Both the position numbers and the translations under genes were made by a program. Of a stretch of 62,264 nt of DNA, positions 1 through 8,778 are shown piece by piece. How positions within the stretch are numbered: the stretch's first letter is position 1; every line of letters starts with the position of its first letter. The notes under the pieces were generated by a model. It did no database searches, had not been told where the DNA came from, and saw only the letters and a program-made list of their open reading frames with translations. Origin of the DNA: an uncultured Muribaculaceae bacterium (GTDB taxonomy: Bacteria > Bacteroidota > Bacteroidia > Bacteroidales > Muribaculaceae); the NCBI GenBank assembly GCA_910576775.1, contig CAJTJV010000015.1, forward strand, positions 1 through 62,264, written 5' to 3'.

Positions 1-306
1 ACGCTCAAAGGTGCAGTAGGTGGCGCCGCCGGAGTAGTTCACACAGCAACGACCACTCACACCGACTGTGAACCAAACGCAAACGTTGAAGCCATGCGCA
101 TGGCTCTCGATGAAGCCAACATCGAAGCCAGACCCTTGTGGAAACCGATGCACAAGCAACCCGTCTACCGGGGCTGTCCCGCATACTCCAACGGCGTATC
201 GGAATCGCTATTCTCAGTTGGCCTATGTCTCCCTGCCGGCCCTTACGTCAACGAAAATGATGTCCGGTACATAACAGACACAATAAAACAGGCAATACTC
301 AGATAG
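1..306 (+). CDS. DegT/DnrJ/EryC1-type PLP aminotransferase, 3' end only
   Basis: The reading frame is open from base 1 to a TAG at 304-306, so only about the last 101 residues are present. The tail contains IEARPLWKPMH, then GLCLPAGP and a final helix. This is the typical C-terminus of sugar-nucleotide aminotransferases of the DegT family, which make amino- or acetamido-sugars for polysaccharides or glycoproteins (family knowledge). The catalytic lysine lies in the missing part, so substrate and exact subfamily cannot be judged. It converges with the ThuA-like gene, and a hairpin lies between the two. An internal ATG at 94 is not the true start, because homology to the family continues upstream of it. 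Confidence 0.85.
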   Translation, partial: TLKGAVGGAAGVVHTATTTHTDCEPNANVEAMRMALDEANIEARPLWKPMHKQPVYRGCPAYSNGVSESLFSVGLCLPAGPYVNENDVRYITDTIKQAILR

Positions 307-335
307 CTCTCTGCCACAACAAGCTAAACAAGTCT

Positions 336-382
336 GTTTCGCCCTGGAATATTGACGGATATGTCATTTTCTAGGGCGAAAC
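336..382 (+). terminator. Hairpin after the DegT gene
   Basis: A perfect 10-bp inverted repeat (GTTTCGCCCT at 336-345, AGGGCGAAAC at 373-382) with a 27-nt loop is followed by ATTTTAA. It sits between two convergent genes. The U tract is weak, so it may act as a transcription stop or as 3'-end protection. Confidence 0.5.
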
Positions 383-426
383 ATTTTAAGAGATAAATCC
401 GATTTGGACTTTACTAAATTATAGAA

Positions 427-1236
427 TTATTTTTCAAACGGATTTCCTGCCGGATCAAGACTTACCACATAGCGAAACGCATTGAGCGTAAGAAGATTTT
501 GCGTGGCATCTGTAAATTCACGGTCGCCGTGTCCATAATTAAGATATACCATACGATAATTCTTGTTACGCCATACTATAGGAAAATCTCCGGATTTCAC
601 AACGTCCTTTATACCAATCGGATAATTCTTTGCAGATAAGGATGCAAGCACCTCGACATCGGGATTTGAACGCGGCGACGGGTTCCACTGATACCATTCA
701 CTCTCCGGAGCAACAAACTCGACAGGGATGTTTTTCGTCACAGGGCTGTCAATGATATCAAGCTCTACCAAAGCAGGTTGAGGAGGCCAGTTGTTGCAAT
801 AAAAAGTCCCGCAGCCAAGAAATTTCAGAAGCCACGGCCATTTTGTCGAACCATCATTGTAAGCCGCTGCATGAAATCCAACCCAGCCCCCCCCATTTTC
901 CATATAGCGCTCAAAAGCATCCCGTTCAGCGCCGGGCGAAGGAGTATTGTTTATCGCAATAATGACAGAGTAATCTTTCAGACGCTCATATGGGTATTCT
1001 GAAAGGGATGTGGTGACATCAAGTATATACCCTTCGCCATATGTAAGACGGTGAAAGAATTCGATAGCTCCTTGAGCAAATTCTACATGAGCGGGCTCGG
1101 CAGTATCGGAATAATAAAGCAGAGCCTTGAAGCGCGGCGCGCGAGCATAGTTTGCCGGATAAGAAGAATCTTGCGCTACAAGCGAAAGTCCGGTGAGACA
1201 GAAAAAAAGAAAAAAGAGTTTGCGTAGATTTTTCAT
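427..1236 (-). CDS. Secreted ThuA-like domain protein
   Basis: This 269-residue protein has an N-terminal signal peptide (about residues 1-21, ending near VAQ). The rest is one ThuA-like (glutamine-amidotransferase-fold) domain. Visible family marks are GGGWVGFHAAAY, ESEWYQWNPSPR and a late YLNYGHGDREF block. The same marks appear in the C-terminal half of the GH18 protein at 3957-5669, so the two domains are paralogous. The activity of ThuA-like domains is poorly defined; the name comes from a rhizobial trehalose-utilisation gene. Its ATG overlaps the stop of the GH9 gene by 4 bp (ATGA), which suggests translational coupling. A role in amino-sugar glycan use is inferred from context. Confidence 0.8.
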   Translation of the reverse strand: MKNLRKLFFLFFCLTGLSLVAQDSSYPANYARAPRFKALLYYSDTAEPAHVEFAQGAIEFFHRLTYGEGYILDVTTSLSEYPYERLKDYSVIIAINNTPSPGAERDAFERYMENGGGWVGFHAAAYNDGSTKWPWLLKFLGCGTFYCNNWPPQPALVELDIIDSPVTKNIPVEFVAPESEWYQWNPSPRSNPDVEVLASLSAKNYPIGIKDVVKSGDFPIVWRNKNYRMVYLNYGHGDREFTDATQNLLTLNAFRYVVSLDPAGNPFEK

Positions 1237-3677
1237 GATTGTATGTCAGTATTTTCAATTTCGGCTAGTAAAGATAACCATTTTCCGGCAGATGTAAGCC
1301 ATACCTCCTTATAACAGGCATTATTAATCTGAGGCCAATATGGTTCGTCTGTATCCCCCAGCGTACGTATTCCAACAGGCATGGCACCTGTAAGCCTCCC
1401 CGTAGAGAAATTGTTAAGCTCAGGGTATCGATAACCCTCACCATAAATAAGCGACTGACAGAATGGGTTCTTACCTACAGTCCAATAAAGTTGCTCTCGG
1501 GCAATATCGAGTAGTTCACAGTCGTCGAGGCAACCGGCACATATTGCAGCGCATTTTCCCATCGCTGTATGAATAGCAAGATTTCCGTTGAAAATATTGA
1601 ACCATATGGGAAACCGCTTTACAAAATACCCAGGCGCTACCTTGATACCACAAGCAGCCTGGCGGGAATAACGCTCCTTGGCATCATCAGGCGGAAAAAT
1701 ATGAAGCGCGAAGAAAGCCTCGGTATCGTCCGGTTCGTCCGACTTGTAAACACCCGCCGGAATCATGCCGTAAGGCGCTGTATACTGCATAAGATTCTTT
1801 ATATAGTTGCCGTAAAGTGTAATGGCATTCATCCAGCGGGCTTTATCCTGATGGTCGGACTGCGTGCGGCAGAGTGCGGACATTGCAAGCATATAAATCT
1901 GCTCGCGCGACTGATGAATAAAATGTACCACAGAACATTTCGAGGGATTGCGATAGAAAAAGCCGGATAATCCGCATTCACCGATAGGTTCTGTCTGCTG
2001 ACATGAAAGAACATAGTCTGCATAATTTCTTGCATCTACGGCGTATTCATTTTTCCCAGTGATTTCATAAAGCATAGATGCAGCCCATGAAGCTGTTGCC
2101 ATCCAAAGACTTTCGCCTGTGCTAAAAGTATGCTCATAAGTATTGATCCATCCGCCGAAACCATCTTTGTTGAATCGCTCCTCACCGAAAGCATAATCCT
2201 CCTCTGCAATACGTGCGAGATAGGCAGAAAGAACCGGGTCTGTATCGGAAAGAACTTTTGAAGCATAAGCCTCATATGCGGCATAGAGATAATTATCGTA
2301 CGCCACATTCTGCACCCTGACACTTTCAATATCATCATCAGTACCAAAAATGCCATCCTGCCAGATAAGCAAACCCACGCTGCTGGCATGATAACCGTCA
2401 CCCATACGGTTACGAAGCATAAATTCGATTCCCCACAATGCTTCTTCCCGCAGGCGCGATGCCAGCAACGGGGTGCTTTCTTTTTTCTTTTCGTAAAGTT
2501 CGAGTAAGGCAAATGCCACATCGGCTGTCTGCAAAGTCTGCTGCGATAAATCGCCGGCATCATGCCAGCCGCCGGCAAAAGTGCGACGCAGACCGTTATG
2601 CTCGCTCAGAAGATCGAAATGACAGCTTGAATGTATTCCAGGAACCGCATAGCCACATCGTTGTCCGAAGATAAAGTTCAAAACCTTCCATATCGACGAT
2701 TGCCATATATCAGCATCCCGACCTATAATAAACGGCAAGGTGACATTACCGTCCGATTCAATCCTGTATTCTCCCGGAGTATCCAATCCGGAAAAATCCG
2801 CAATACCGAAATCGCCAATTGTAGTAGATATCGGATTTACTTTCCCTTTGAATACTATTTTGCCGCTACAATTATCAACTACTCTAAAGGGTTTTCCCGC
2901 AGCCGCAAGCGCAGTCTTCTTTCCTCCGACAGCATATCCGCTCATCGAATGCACTATACGCCCCGTATCCGGCTGCCATCCGCTGAGTTTTTCAGGTTTT
3001 GATATTCTCTGTGCCTCGACCCGGACTATACGGAACATCGCCGGGCCGGATACGGGCAAATCATTGCCGTTGATTGAAAAACTTAACAAAAGATGCGAAA
3101 CGGCGTCTCGTCGTAAATCCGAAATCTCAAGAAAACATCTGTTAGTCTTGAAATTATCGAGAATTATAAGATGAGCACCTGTAGGTTCATTATATCCTTT
3201 ACCCGAAGAACCTTTTGAATTGCCGAATGAAAGATTAAGACTAACGGCACGCATCCCGGGACATTGCGGCTCAATATCTATTTCAAACCGATTGTAGTCC
3301 TCAAGCGATATCCCTCCAAGGTCGAGTATCGCCACAACATGGCCGTAAAGTGCATAATCGGGATCGTCAGGCGAACCTTTGGCTCGCTTGCCCCTTGTAT
3401 CATTATTCACTATAAACGTAGGCACGCTGTCACCATCGAGACAGATCATATCACCATCACCGCGCACATGCCAATTCCCACGCACTTCCGCACTATGAAG
3501 AATGGTATTATAAAACACATCTTTTGCTGATGCTTCAGCTTCGAGCGATTTAGAAAAGTCCGGCTTCAGCGGAACATGCACATATCCTGAAGCTGCGAGT
3601 TCTTCGTCGAATGTATCACTGGCATAAGTTGCAACAGCGAAAGAGAATATGCAAAGTATTGTCAGTAGCTTGTACAC
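1233..3677 (-). CDS. Glycoside hydrolase family 9 enzyme with N-terminal beta-sandwich/Ig-like domains
   Basis: 814 residues with a signal peptide (about 1-19). Residues 25-230 look like a beta-sandwich module, 240-320 like the CelD-type Ig domain, and 330-800 like the GH9 (alpha/alpha)6 barrel. GGWHDAGD at 369-376 holds the GH9 base aspartates. A likely acid glutamate is near residue 791, in NNACYKEVW. GH9 is mostly endo-glucanase, but one branch cleaves chitobiose or glucosamine oligomers. The neighbours (GH18, NagB-like, ROK) favour an amino-sugar substrate; this is inference. It lies 186 bp beyond the GH18 terminator hairpin and has its own -7 box, so it probably heads a two-gene unit with the ThuA gene. 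Confidence 0.85.
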   Translation of the reverse strand: MYKLLTILCIFSFAVATYASDTFDEELAASGYVHVPLKPDFSKSLEAEASAKDVFYNTILHSAEVRGNWHVRGDGDMICLDGDSVPTFIVNNDTRGKRAKGSPDDPDYALYGHVVAILDLGGISLEDYNRFEIDIEPQCPGMRAVSLNLSFGNSKGSSGKGYNEPTGAHLIILDNFKTNRCFLEISDLRRDAVSHLLLSFSINGNDLPVSGPAMFRIVRVEAQRISKPEKLSGWQPDTGRIVHSMSGYAVGGKKTALAAAGKPFRVVDNCSGKIVFKGKVNPISTTIGDFGIADFSGLDTPGEYRIESDGNVTLPFIIGRDADIWQSSIWKVLNFIFGQRCGYAVPGIHSSCHFDLLSEHNGLRRTFAGGWHDAGDLSQQTLQTADVAFALLELYEKKKESTPLLASRLREEALWGIEFMLRNRMGDGYHASSVGLLIWQDGIFGTDDDIESVRVQNVAYDNYLYAAYEAYASKVLSDTDPVLSAYLARIAEEDYAFGEERFNKDGFGGWINTYEHTFSTGESLWMATASWAASMLYEITGKNEYAVDARNYADYVLSCQQTEPIGECGLSGFFYRNPSKCSVVHFIHQSREQIYMLAMSALCRTQSDHQDKARWMNAITLYGNYIKNLMQYTAPYGMIPAGVYKSDEPDDTEAFFALHIFPPDDAKERYSRQAACGIKVAPGYFVKRFPIWFNIFNGNLAIHTAMGKCAAICAGCLDDCELLDIAREQLYWTVGKNPFCQSLIYGEGYRYPELNNFSTGRLTGAMPVGIRTLGDTDEPYWPQINNACYKEVWLTSAGKWLSLLAEIENTDIQS

Positions 3678-3764
3678 AGATAAACGGTCTGAAAGATTAG
3701 AGAGCGTGTCACGGACATAACCACACTTGGATATTAGAAATGTGTTCTATGATTATTTACTTAG

Positions 3765-3772
3765 CAAAGTTA
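3765..3772 (-). promoter_or_regulatory. Candidate -7 box for the GH9 operon
   Basis: The minus strand reads TAACTTTG, matching Bacteroidetes TAnnTTTG, 88 nt upstream of the GH9 ATG. No convincing TTTG box lies about 20 nt further upstream, so support is partial. An activator may compensate. Confidence 0.4.
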
Positions 3773-3862
3773 ATCCGGAAAGCGCAGGCGCGTGGTTGAA
3801 AATTCGCCGTGAAAGGTCGAAAATTTGACTCATCCGGATTTTTTACCATATCATAACTATCT

Positions 3863-3907
3863 GTAAATTAAAAGGAGCTGTGATCACCACACCTCCTTTT
3901 AATTTAC
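3863..3907 (-). terminator. Strong hairpin downstream of the GH18-ThuA gene
   Basis: A perfect 15-bp stem (GTAAATTAAAAGGAG at 3863-3877 against CTCCTTTTAATTTAC at 3893-3907) has a 15-nt loop that contains the palindrome GTGATCAC. It begins 50 bp after the GH18 stop on the minus strand. The A/T-rich outer stem can serve as a bidirectional stop. No separate long U run follows, so attenuation or RNA processing is also possible. Confidence 0.6.
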
Positions 3908-3956
3908 AAACCTTTTTGAATATTAATCCATTAACCTATATCTATTACATCTATAT

Positions 3957-5669
3957 CTATTGATTCATCATTGTCCAGCCAATTGCATTGGAGAATAACC
4001 TGACAAAATCTGGAGATTCAAAAAGGCGAGGACTATGTCCGAACTGGAAATATACGTTGCGGGCCTTCTTGGAATTGTTAGTCCATATGACAGGATGATC
4101 TCCCATCCGGACATCCGATTTCGGCATATAGCTATCTTCGTCGACCGTGGCAAGCACCTCGACATTGCCACGAGGACTGCGGTCGTATATGTACCATTCG
4201 TCATCCGGAAGCATAAATCTATTCGAGACGCCTTTCATTACGGGATGAGAATTGTTCTCCATGACGACTGTGCCGTCGGCAAGCTTTGCTATATAATTCT
4301 TAAACGTTATACCTCCCATGAAATCAGAAAACCATTCCCATAGTCCGTAACCGTCAAACTCTCCTAAAAGAGTGGCATGATGGAAACCAATCCAACCACC
4401 TCTACCCTCTTCTATATATTTCTCAAATGCATCAACAGCCGCATCCGGCCACGTATAGGGAGGAAAGTCAAGCTGAATAACAAGGGCATAATCCCTTAAG
4501 AAATCCTCTGTTATCGGATTGGCGTTTCTTAACTCTGTAACTACGAATCCATTTTCAGCGGCATAGCTACGAATCCATTCCATTGCAACAGCTGTAAAAG
4601 GCCCATGCTGTCCACCACCCTCGTTGAGGACAAGTATTTTCGGCTTGTCCTGTTTGCCAATAATCATTGATGCAATAGTTCCGCCGAGACTGTGGGCTTC
4701 GTCGTCGCCGTCATAGTCCCAGTACATGGCACCATGCAGATCGTTGTCTATAACATACTGACATTTCGCCGCTATTGATACCGGATTATCAAAGCCAAGG
4801 ACAGCAATCCTGGCTGAATTATAAAGCAAGGGGACAACAGCAATACTGTCGAACTTAACCTCATAACCATCCGGAACAATTATATCTTTGAAATCGCTCC
4901 CTTTCATTTCAGTGCCGCCACGACCATAGAACGGCATTCCCATTACGAGACGGTCGGCCGGAACACCGGCATGTATGTGAGCTTTAACAGCACTGTCACA
5001 GGTTAAATCAGGAGTATTTTCGGAAGGATACAGCGCTGCATGGTGCTTGGGAGCATTTGCCATATCGTAAGTCATGATATTTACAAAATCGACATACGGG
5101 AGCGTAGCTCTGAAATCTATATACTCGGCAGAAGCGGCAGTTGCCATCGTAAGCAACTTGTCATTACCGATAGCTTTGCGAAGATCTCGCATGAGCAATG
5201 TGAAATTCTCCGTATCATTATCGCTCCTGGAAATGCCTGCGGCACTACTCCCCGGGTATTCCCAGTCTATGTCGATGCCATCAAGATTAAAATCTGCCAC
5301 AGCACGGGCACAATCGGAAGCAAAAGCTGCCCTTTTAATTGAGTCGGCTGCCATCTCGCTGAATCGGCCACTACCCCATCCACCTACCGAAAGGGCCACC
5401 TTCAGAGCCGGAGCCTTCTTTTTAAGTGCTACTATCGAACGCAGACGCTCAGGATTATCGATTCGCACACCGTCGAATGTTTCATTAACATGTCCGAATG
5501 CATAATTGAGATGTGTCACAAGCGACGGTTCCACTTCTACATCACTCCATGATGTGACATATGCCACTACTACTTTGTCCTTTGATTTCTCAGTTTTCGT
5601 CGCACTTAGAGTACCTGAACATGTGAAAAACATCACTGCAAAAAGGACTGCACTCTTTAAGATATTCAT
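3957..5669 (-). CDS. GH18 chitinase-type hydrolase fused to a ThuA-like domain
   Basis: 570 residues. A signal peptide (about 1-22) is followed by a GH18 TIM barrel (about 30-335) with SVGGWGSG and the catalytic DGIDIDWE motif at 130-137 (acid E137). The barrel also has MTYDM and a closing AMYWDYDGDD. A ThuA-like domain follows (about 345-568), carrying GGWIGFHHAT, DDEWYIYDRSPRG and YFQFGH. GH18 enzymes cleave beta-1,4-GlcNAc linkages in chitin or in N-glycan cores by substrate-assisted catalysis. The closest relative in the window is the lipoprotein at 47565-48653, which lacks the ThuA part. The ATG overlaps the stop of the transporter gene by 4 bp, so it is the last gene of the ROK operon. 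The fusion is unusual. Confidence 0.88.
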   Translation of the reverse strand: MNILKSAVLFAVMFFTCSGTLSATKTEKSKDKVVVAYVTSWSDVEVEPSLVTHLNYAFGHVNETFDGVRIDNPERLRSIVALKKKAPALKVALSVGGWGSGRFSEMAADSIKRAAFASDCARAVADFNLDGIDIDWEYPGSSAAGISRSDNDTENFTLLMRDLRKAIGNDKLLTMATAASAEYIDFRATLPYVDFVNIMTYDMANAPKHHAALYPSENTPDLTCDSAVKAHIHAGVPADRLVMGMPFYGRGGTEMKGSDFKDIIVPDGYEVKFDSIAVVPLLYNSARIAVLGFDNPVSIAAKCQYVIDNDLHGAMYWDYDGDDEAHSLGGTIASMIIGKQDKPKILVLNEGGGQHGPFTAVAMEWIRSYAAENGFVVTELRNANPITEDFLRDYALVIQLDFPPYTWPDAAVDAFEKYIEEGRGGWIGFHHATLLGEFDGYGLWEWFSDFMGGITFKNYIAKLADGTVVMENNSHPVMKGVSNRFMLPDDEWYIYDRSPRGNVEVLATVDEDSYMPKSDVRMGDHPVIWTNNSKKARNVYFQFGHSPRLFESPDFVRLFSNAIGWTMMNQ

Positions 5670-6943
5670 ATTTGATTGTTTTTTATTCGTGAACCAAACT
5701 GCGCGTACAGAAGCATGATAACCTCACATATTACTACAAGCCACCATGATGCACGCCAACCGCCGGCGAAATCGGCACAGACTCCTTGAAGAAGCGGAAG
5801 AATGGCACCACCTACCACACCGAACATAAAAACTCCGGAAGCGGCAGAGGTATATTTGCCAAGATTCGTGATTGCAAGAATGAAGATCGCACCCCACATG
5901 ATAGAGTGACATAACCCTACCGCACAAAGAAGCCACGCACTGTCGGCCACGATTGCCGCAATTGTAAGCACTGCAGCACCGACTGTGGTTACTGTAAGCT
6001 GTGCACGGGGAGAAACTTTACTGAGAGTGCTTCCGACAAGACGGCCTACAAGAATCCCACCCCAATAAAGAGTGGCAAGTAATGCGACGTGTTCAAGATT
6101 CTGTTCTATGGCATACATCGCAATGTTAGCACCGACGCATACCTCTGCCCCGACATAGAAAAAGATAGCGACCACTCCAAGAGCAAAATGACGGAAAGAC
6201 CATACGCTACGTTCGAGAGTCTCACCGACCTCGGCACGGGTGGAGCTGATATCCGGAAGAGGCATCTTACTCAGTAAGAGCGCCACAACCGAAATGACGC
6301 ATGCCAGGCAGAAGAATGGCACAATAAGCATACCCGCCGATATATCTTCCATGGCAACACCGCCAAATACAATACCGCTCACAAAATAAGGAGCTACAGT
6401 TGTGCCGACGGCGTTGGCTGATCCTCCTATAGCAAGACGTTGTACAGATTGTGTGCCTTTAACTTCGCACGCCGCAAGATAAGGATTGATAACAACCTGA
6501 AGCACAGTGGCACTGCCCCCGGTGACAAAAGAGCCGAACAGGAACACGATGAATGCCATCGGAACTGTCGCCCCGACTATTGTTATCACTGACATCTGAA
6601 ATGAACCGGCTCCCCAGGCGGAAAGAAAAAATAGTAGAAGACCCGCGCACATCATAAGAAGACCGCGGACCAGTGTACCCCTATAGCCATAACGGTTAAC
6701 CCAGGAAGAACCCAGACCGCCACAGAGAGGATATGCGAGGAACCATGAAAAGGTTATGAGGGTGGCGAATGTGTTTTTCAAAGCTCCCACCTCCCCAAGG
6801 AAAGTCTCTTTAAGTGGAGCCTGAAATTGAGTGTTTACTGTCGTAAGGAATCCGACAATAAAGAACAAAAATACCATTGTAAAGAACGCGGCCACATAGC
6901 CTGAGGCATTTGTTCGGTTCCGTATGCTTTCTGGATTTTCCAT
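5666..6943 (-). CDS. MFS sugar permease, FucP/NagP type
   Basis: 425 residues, nearly all hydrophobic, with about 12 predicted membrane helices. The N-terminal stretch (FFIVGFLTTVN, then a helix with FAYP-like LAYPLCGG) is typical of the FucP branch of the major facilitator superfamily. These are sugar:H+ symporters of the inner membrane. In Bacteroidetes amino-sugar loci such permeases commonly import N-acetylglucosamine or related sugars (family knowledge). Specificity cannot be read from sequence. It lies 2 bp after the NagB-like gene and overlaps the GH18 gene by 4 bp, so it is co-transcribed with both. Confidence 0.85.
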   Translation of the reverse strand: MENPESIRNRTNASGYVAAFFTMVFLFFIVGFLTTVNTQFQAPLKETFLGEVGALKNTFATLITFSWFLAYPLCGGLGSSWVNRYGYRGTLVRGLLMMCAGLLLFFLSAWGAGSFQMSVITIVGATVPMAFIVFLFGSFVTGGSATVLQVVINPYLAACEVKGTQSVQRLAIGGSANAVGTTVAPYFVSGIVFGGVAMEDISAGMLIVPFFCLACVISVVALLLSKMPLPDISSTRAEVGETLERSVWSFRHFALGVVAIFFYVGAEVCVGANIAMYAIEQNLEHVALLATLYWGGILVGRLVGSTLSKVSPRAQLTVTTVGAAVLTIAAIVADSAWLLCAVGLCHSIMWGAIFILAITNLGKYTSAASGVFMFGVVGGAILPLLQGVCADFAGGWRASWWLVVICEVIMLLYAQFGSRIKNNQI

Positions 6944-6945
6944 CT

Positions 6946-7689
6946 TTATCTCAAGGATTTAATGTTAATATCCGCTGCGGCCACAGCATCAAGCAGGAAC
7001 TCACAGTCGGGGTGAAGCTGAAGGATCGACGCCGGGACGTCGGAACACACCGGACCCTCGAGCATTGCTTTTACAATCTCGCGCTTGTTATCACCCTTGG
7101 CGACAAGCACAATGCGTCGCGCATGCATGATATCGCGGATACCGAGAGTAGCCCCCCCGAGCGGAGCATCAGGGCCAAGCCCTGTTTCGCGCCGGATGCG
7201 TGCCTCGAGGCGAGAGTCCATAACAGTATGCCACGCGATGCCACCAAACGGCGAACCCGGCTGATTGAATCCGAGGTGACCGTTTTCTCCAAGGCCAAGC
7301 ATAAGGAAATCGATACCGCCACGACGGGTAAGTTCCGAGGTAAAAGCTTTACAGGCAGCATCAAAATCATCGCTTATAGTAGGTAGCATCAGAAAATTAT
7401 TTTCGCTGATACCGAGTGGACCGCATATCTCGTCACGAAGCATGGCATAGCACGCGCCGAAATATTCCCGGTCGACACCTGTCACCTCGTCAAGACCAAA
7501 GAATGTAACTTTAGAAACATCAAAATCCGCTTCAGCGTGCATACGGCATACCTCGCGATGGATGTTTCCGGTAGTACGGCCTGTCGACAGACCGATTACA
7601 CTGTATGGATTGGCACAAATAGTACCAGCGATACGACTTGCTGCAATTGTATCAAATACCTTTTCGTTCTTAGCTACTGTTATCTTCAT
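6946..7689 (-). CDS. NagB/AgaI-like amino-sugar-6-phosphate deaminase
   Basis: 247 residues covering the whole family. VIGLSTGRTTG is the phosphate-binding loop and FFGLDE holds the aspartate matching E. coli NagB D72. The catalytic loop reads GLGENGHLGFNQP (about 132-144). Against the canonical NagB loop (D-G-H...E), the D141 position is Asn136, the histidine is kept (H138) and E148 is Gln143. The later TLGIRDIMHAR block looks more like E. coli AgaI (galactosamine-6-phosphate branch) than NagB, as recalled. It probably converts an amino-sugar-6-P to a keto-sugar-6-P plus ammonia, but substrate and activity need testing. It overlaps the ROK gene by 4 bp. Confidence 0.8.
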   Translation of the reverse strand: MKITVAKNEKVFDTIAASRIAGTICANPYSVIGLSTGRTTGNIHREVCRMHAEADFDVSKVTFFGLDEVTGVDREYFGACYAMLRDEICGPLGISENNFLMLPTISDDFDAACKAFTSELTRRGGIDFLMLGLGENGHLGFNQPGSPFGGIAWHTVMDSRLEARIRRETGLGPDAPLGGATLGIRDIMHARRIVLVAKGDNKREIVKAMLEGPVCSDVPASILQLHPDCEFLLDAVAAADINIKSLR

Positions 7690-8654
7690 ACTGTTACCGA
7701 TTTATCAACATCCTGAGTCATTGCTACGGCAGCCGCACCGAGAAGTCCTGCATACGAAGGATTAAGGCAGGTGAGAACAACACCTTTCGACACAAACCGC
7801 ATTGTCCCAGGATGGAGACGCGACATGATATTATCGTACATCTCGGGGGCACTGACTATACCACCTCCAAGCACCACCATTTCAGGATCGCTAACCCGGA
7901 CAAGATTCATTATAAGGTTGGCAATAGCTTGAGCAGCATTGTCAACGAGCAATTTACAAAGTGAATCCCCTCGCTGAGCCAAAGCGTAAATATCATGTAC
8001 ATCAACCCGCGAACATGAACTCTCAGGCAGATGCAATAAAGTATCCGGATAAGAGGGATAAAGAAGACGTGCACAACTGTCGAAACCAATGCCTGCGGCG
8101 ATAGCCTCCACACAATCAGTACGTCCACAACAGCATTTAACACCGGTATGCACTCCGACTTGTGTGTGCCCTACCTCCCCGGCATTGAAATGAGATCCGA
8201 GTATCAGACGACCACCGACAACAAATCCGGCAGCAATTCCTGTTCCTATATTAATATAAATAAAATCATCGGAATGGCGTCCGTGCCCCCAGCATTGTTC
8301 GGCTATAGTGGCACTTTTTACGTCGTTTGCAACGTAGCAAGGCATGCCGAACGTAGCCCTCACTATAGAGCCCAGCTTCACTGTCTGCGAACGCTGCGGG
8401 TCTATCTGCAGCCATTCCCCCGACGTTGTATCAACGCGTCCTATAAGTCCGATACCCACAGCCGACGGCTCCCTTTCGACACCACATTCCGTGCGCATGA
8501 AATCACCGAGCGATGACTTTATGATGTCGACTGCACATTCCTGATTGACATATCCGGTAGTATATTTTTTCTTGCTCAGAATCTGTCCATCGCAGCTCAC
8601 TTCTCCTACAAGCAACTTGGTGCCTCCAAAATCCATGCCTATATATGTTTCCAT
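7686..8654 (-). CDS. ROK family sugar kinase
   Basis: 322 residues from the ATG at 8654, which places the phosphate-1 motif MDFGGTKLLVG right after the start. The frame is open for another 50 codons upstream, but that extension looks non-coding. The zinc motif is present as CCCGRTDCVEA, preceded by GEVGH, with ATP-site GGGIV near the C-terminus. ROK kinases phosphorylate glucose, GlcNAc, ManNAc or similar hexoses in the cytoplasm. With NagB-like, FucP-like and GH18 genes downstream, GlcNAc or another amino sugar is the likely substrate (inference). It is the first gene of a four-gene operon with 4-bp or 2-bp junctions. Confidence 0.85.
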   Translation of the reverse strand: METYIGMDFGGTKLLVGEVSCDGQILSKKKYTTGYVNQECAVDIIKSSLGDFMRTECGVEREPSAVGIGLIGRVDTTSGEWLQIDPQRSQTVKLGSIVRATFGMPCYVANDVKSATIAEQCWGHGRHSDDFIYINIGTGIAAGFVVGGRLILGSHFNAGEVGHTQVGVHTGVKCCCGRTDCVEAIAAGIGFDSCARLLYPSYPDTLLHLPESSCSRVDVHDIYALAQRGDSLCKLLVDNAAQAIANLIMNLVRVSDPEMVVLGGGIVSAPEMYDNIMSRLHPGTMRFVSKGVVLTCLNPSYAGLLGAAAVAMTQDVDKSVTV

Positions 8655-8687
8655 AATTCTGTTTCTTCCTGGTATTGGTTTATATCG

Positions 8688-8695
8688 CAAAATTA
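8688..8695 (-). promoter_or_regulatory. Candidate -7 box for the ROK-nagB-MFS-GH18 operon
   Basis: The minus strand reads TAATTTTG, 33 nt upstream of the chosen ROK ATG, within the 124-bp gap after the regulator gene. No clear -33 box is seen, as expected if the hybrid regulator activates it. The position also argues against the longer ROK start at 8804. Confidence 0.45.
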
Positions 8696-8778
8696 CATAC
8701 ATACAGGAACTGCATGGTTTAAAATGCGTCAAAAAAGGTTTGGGAAATGCCCGACAGAAGCCCCCGGGCGGGCATTCA

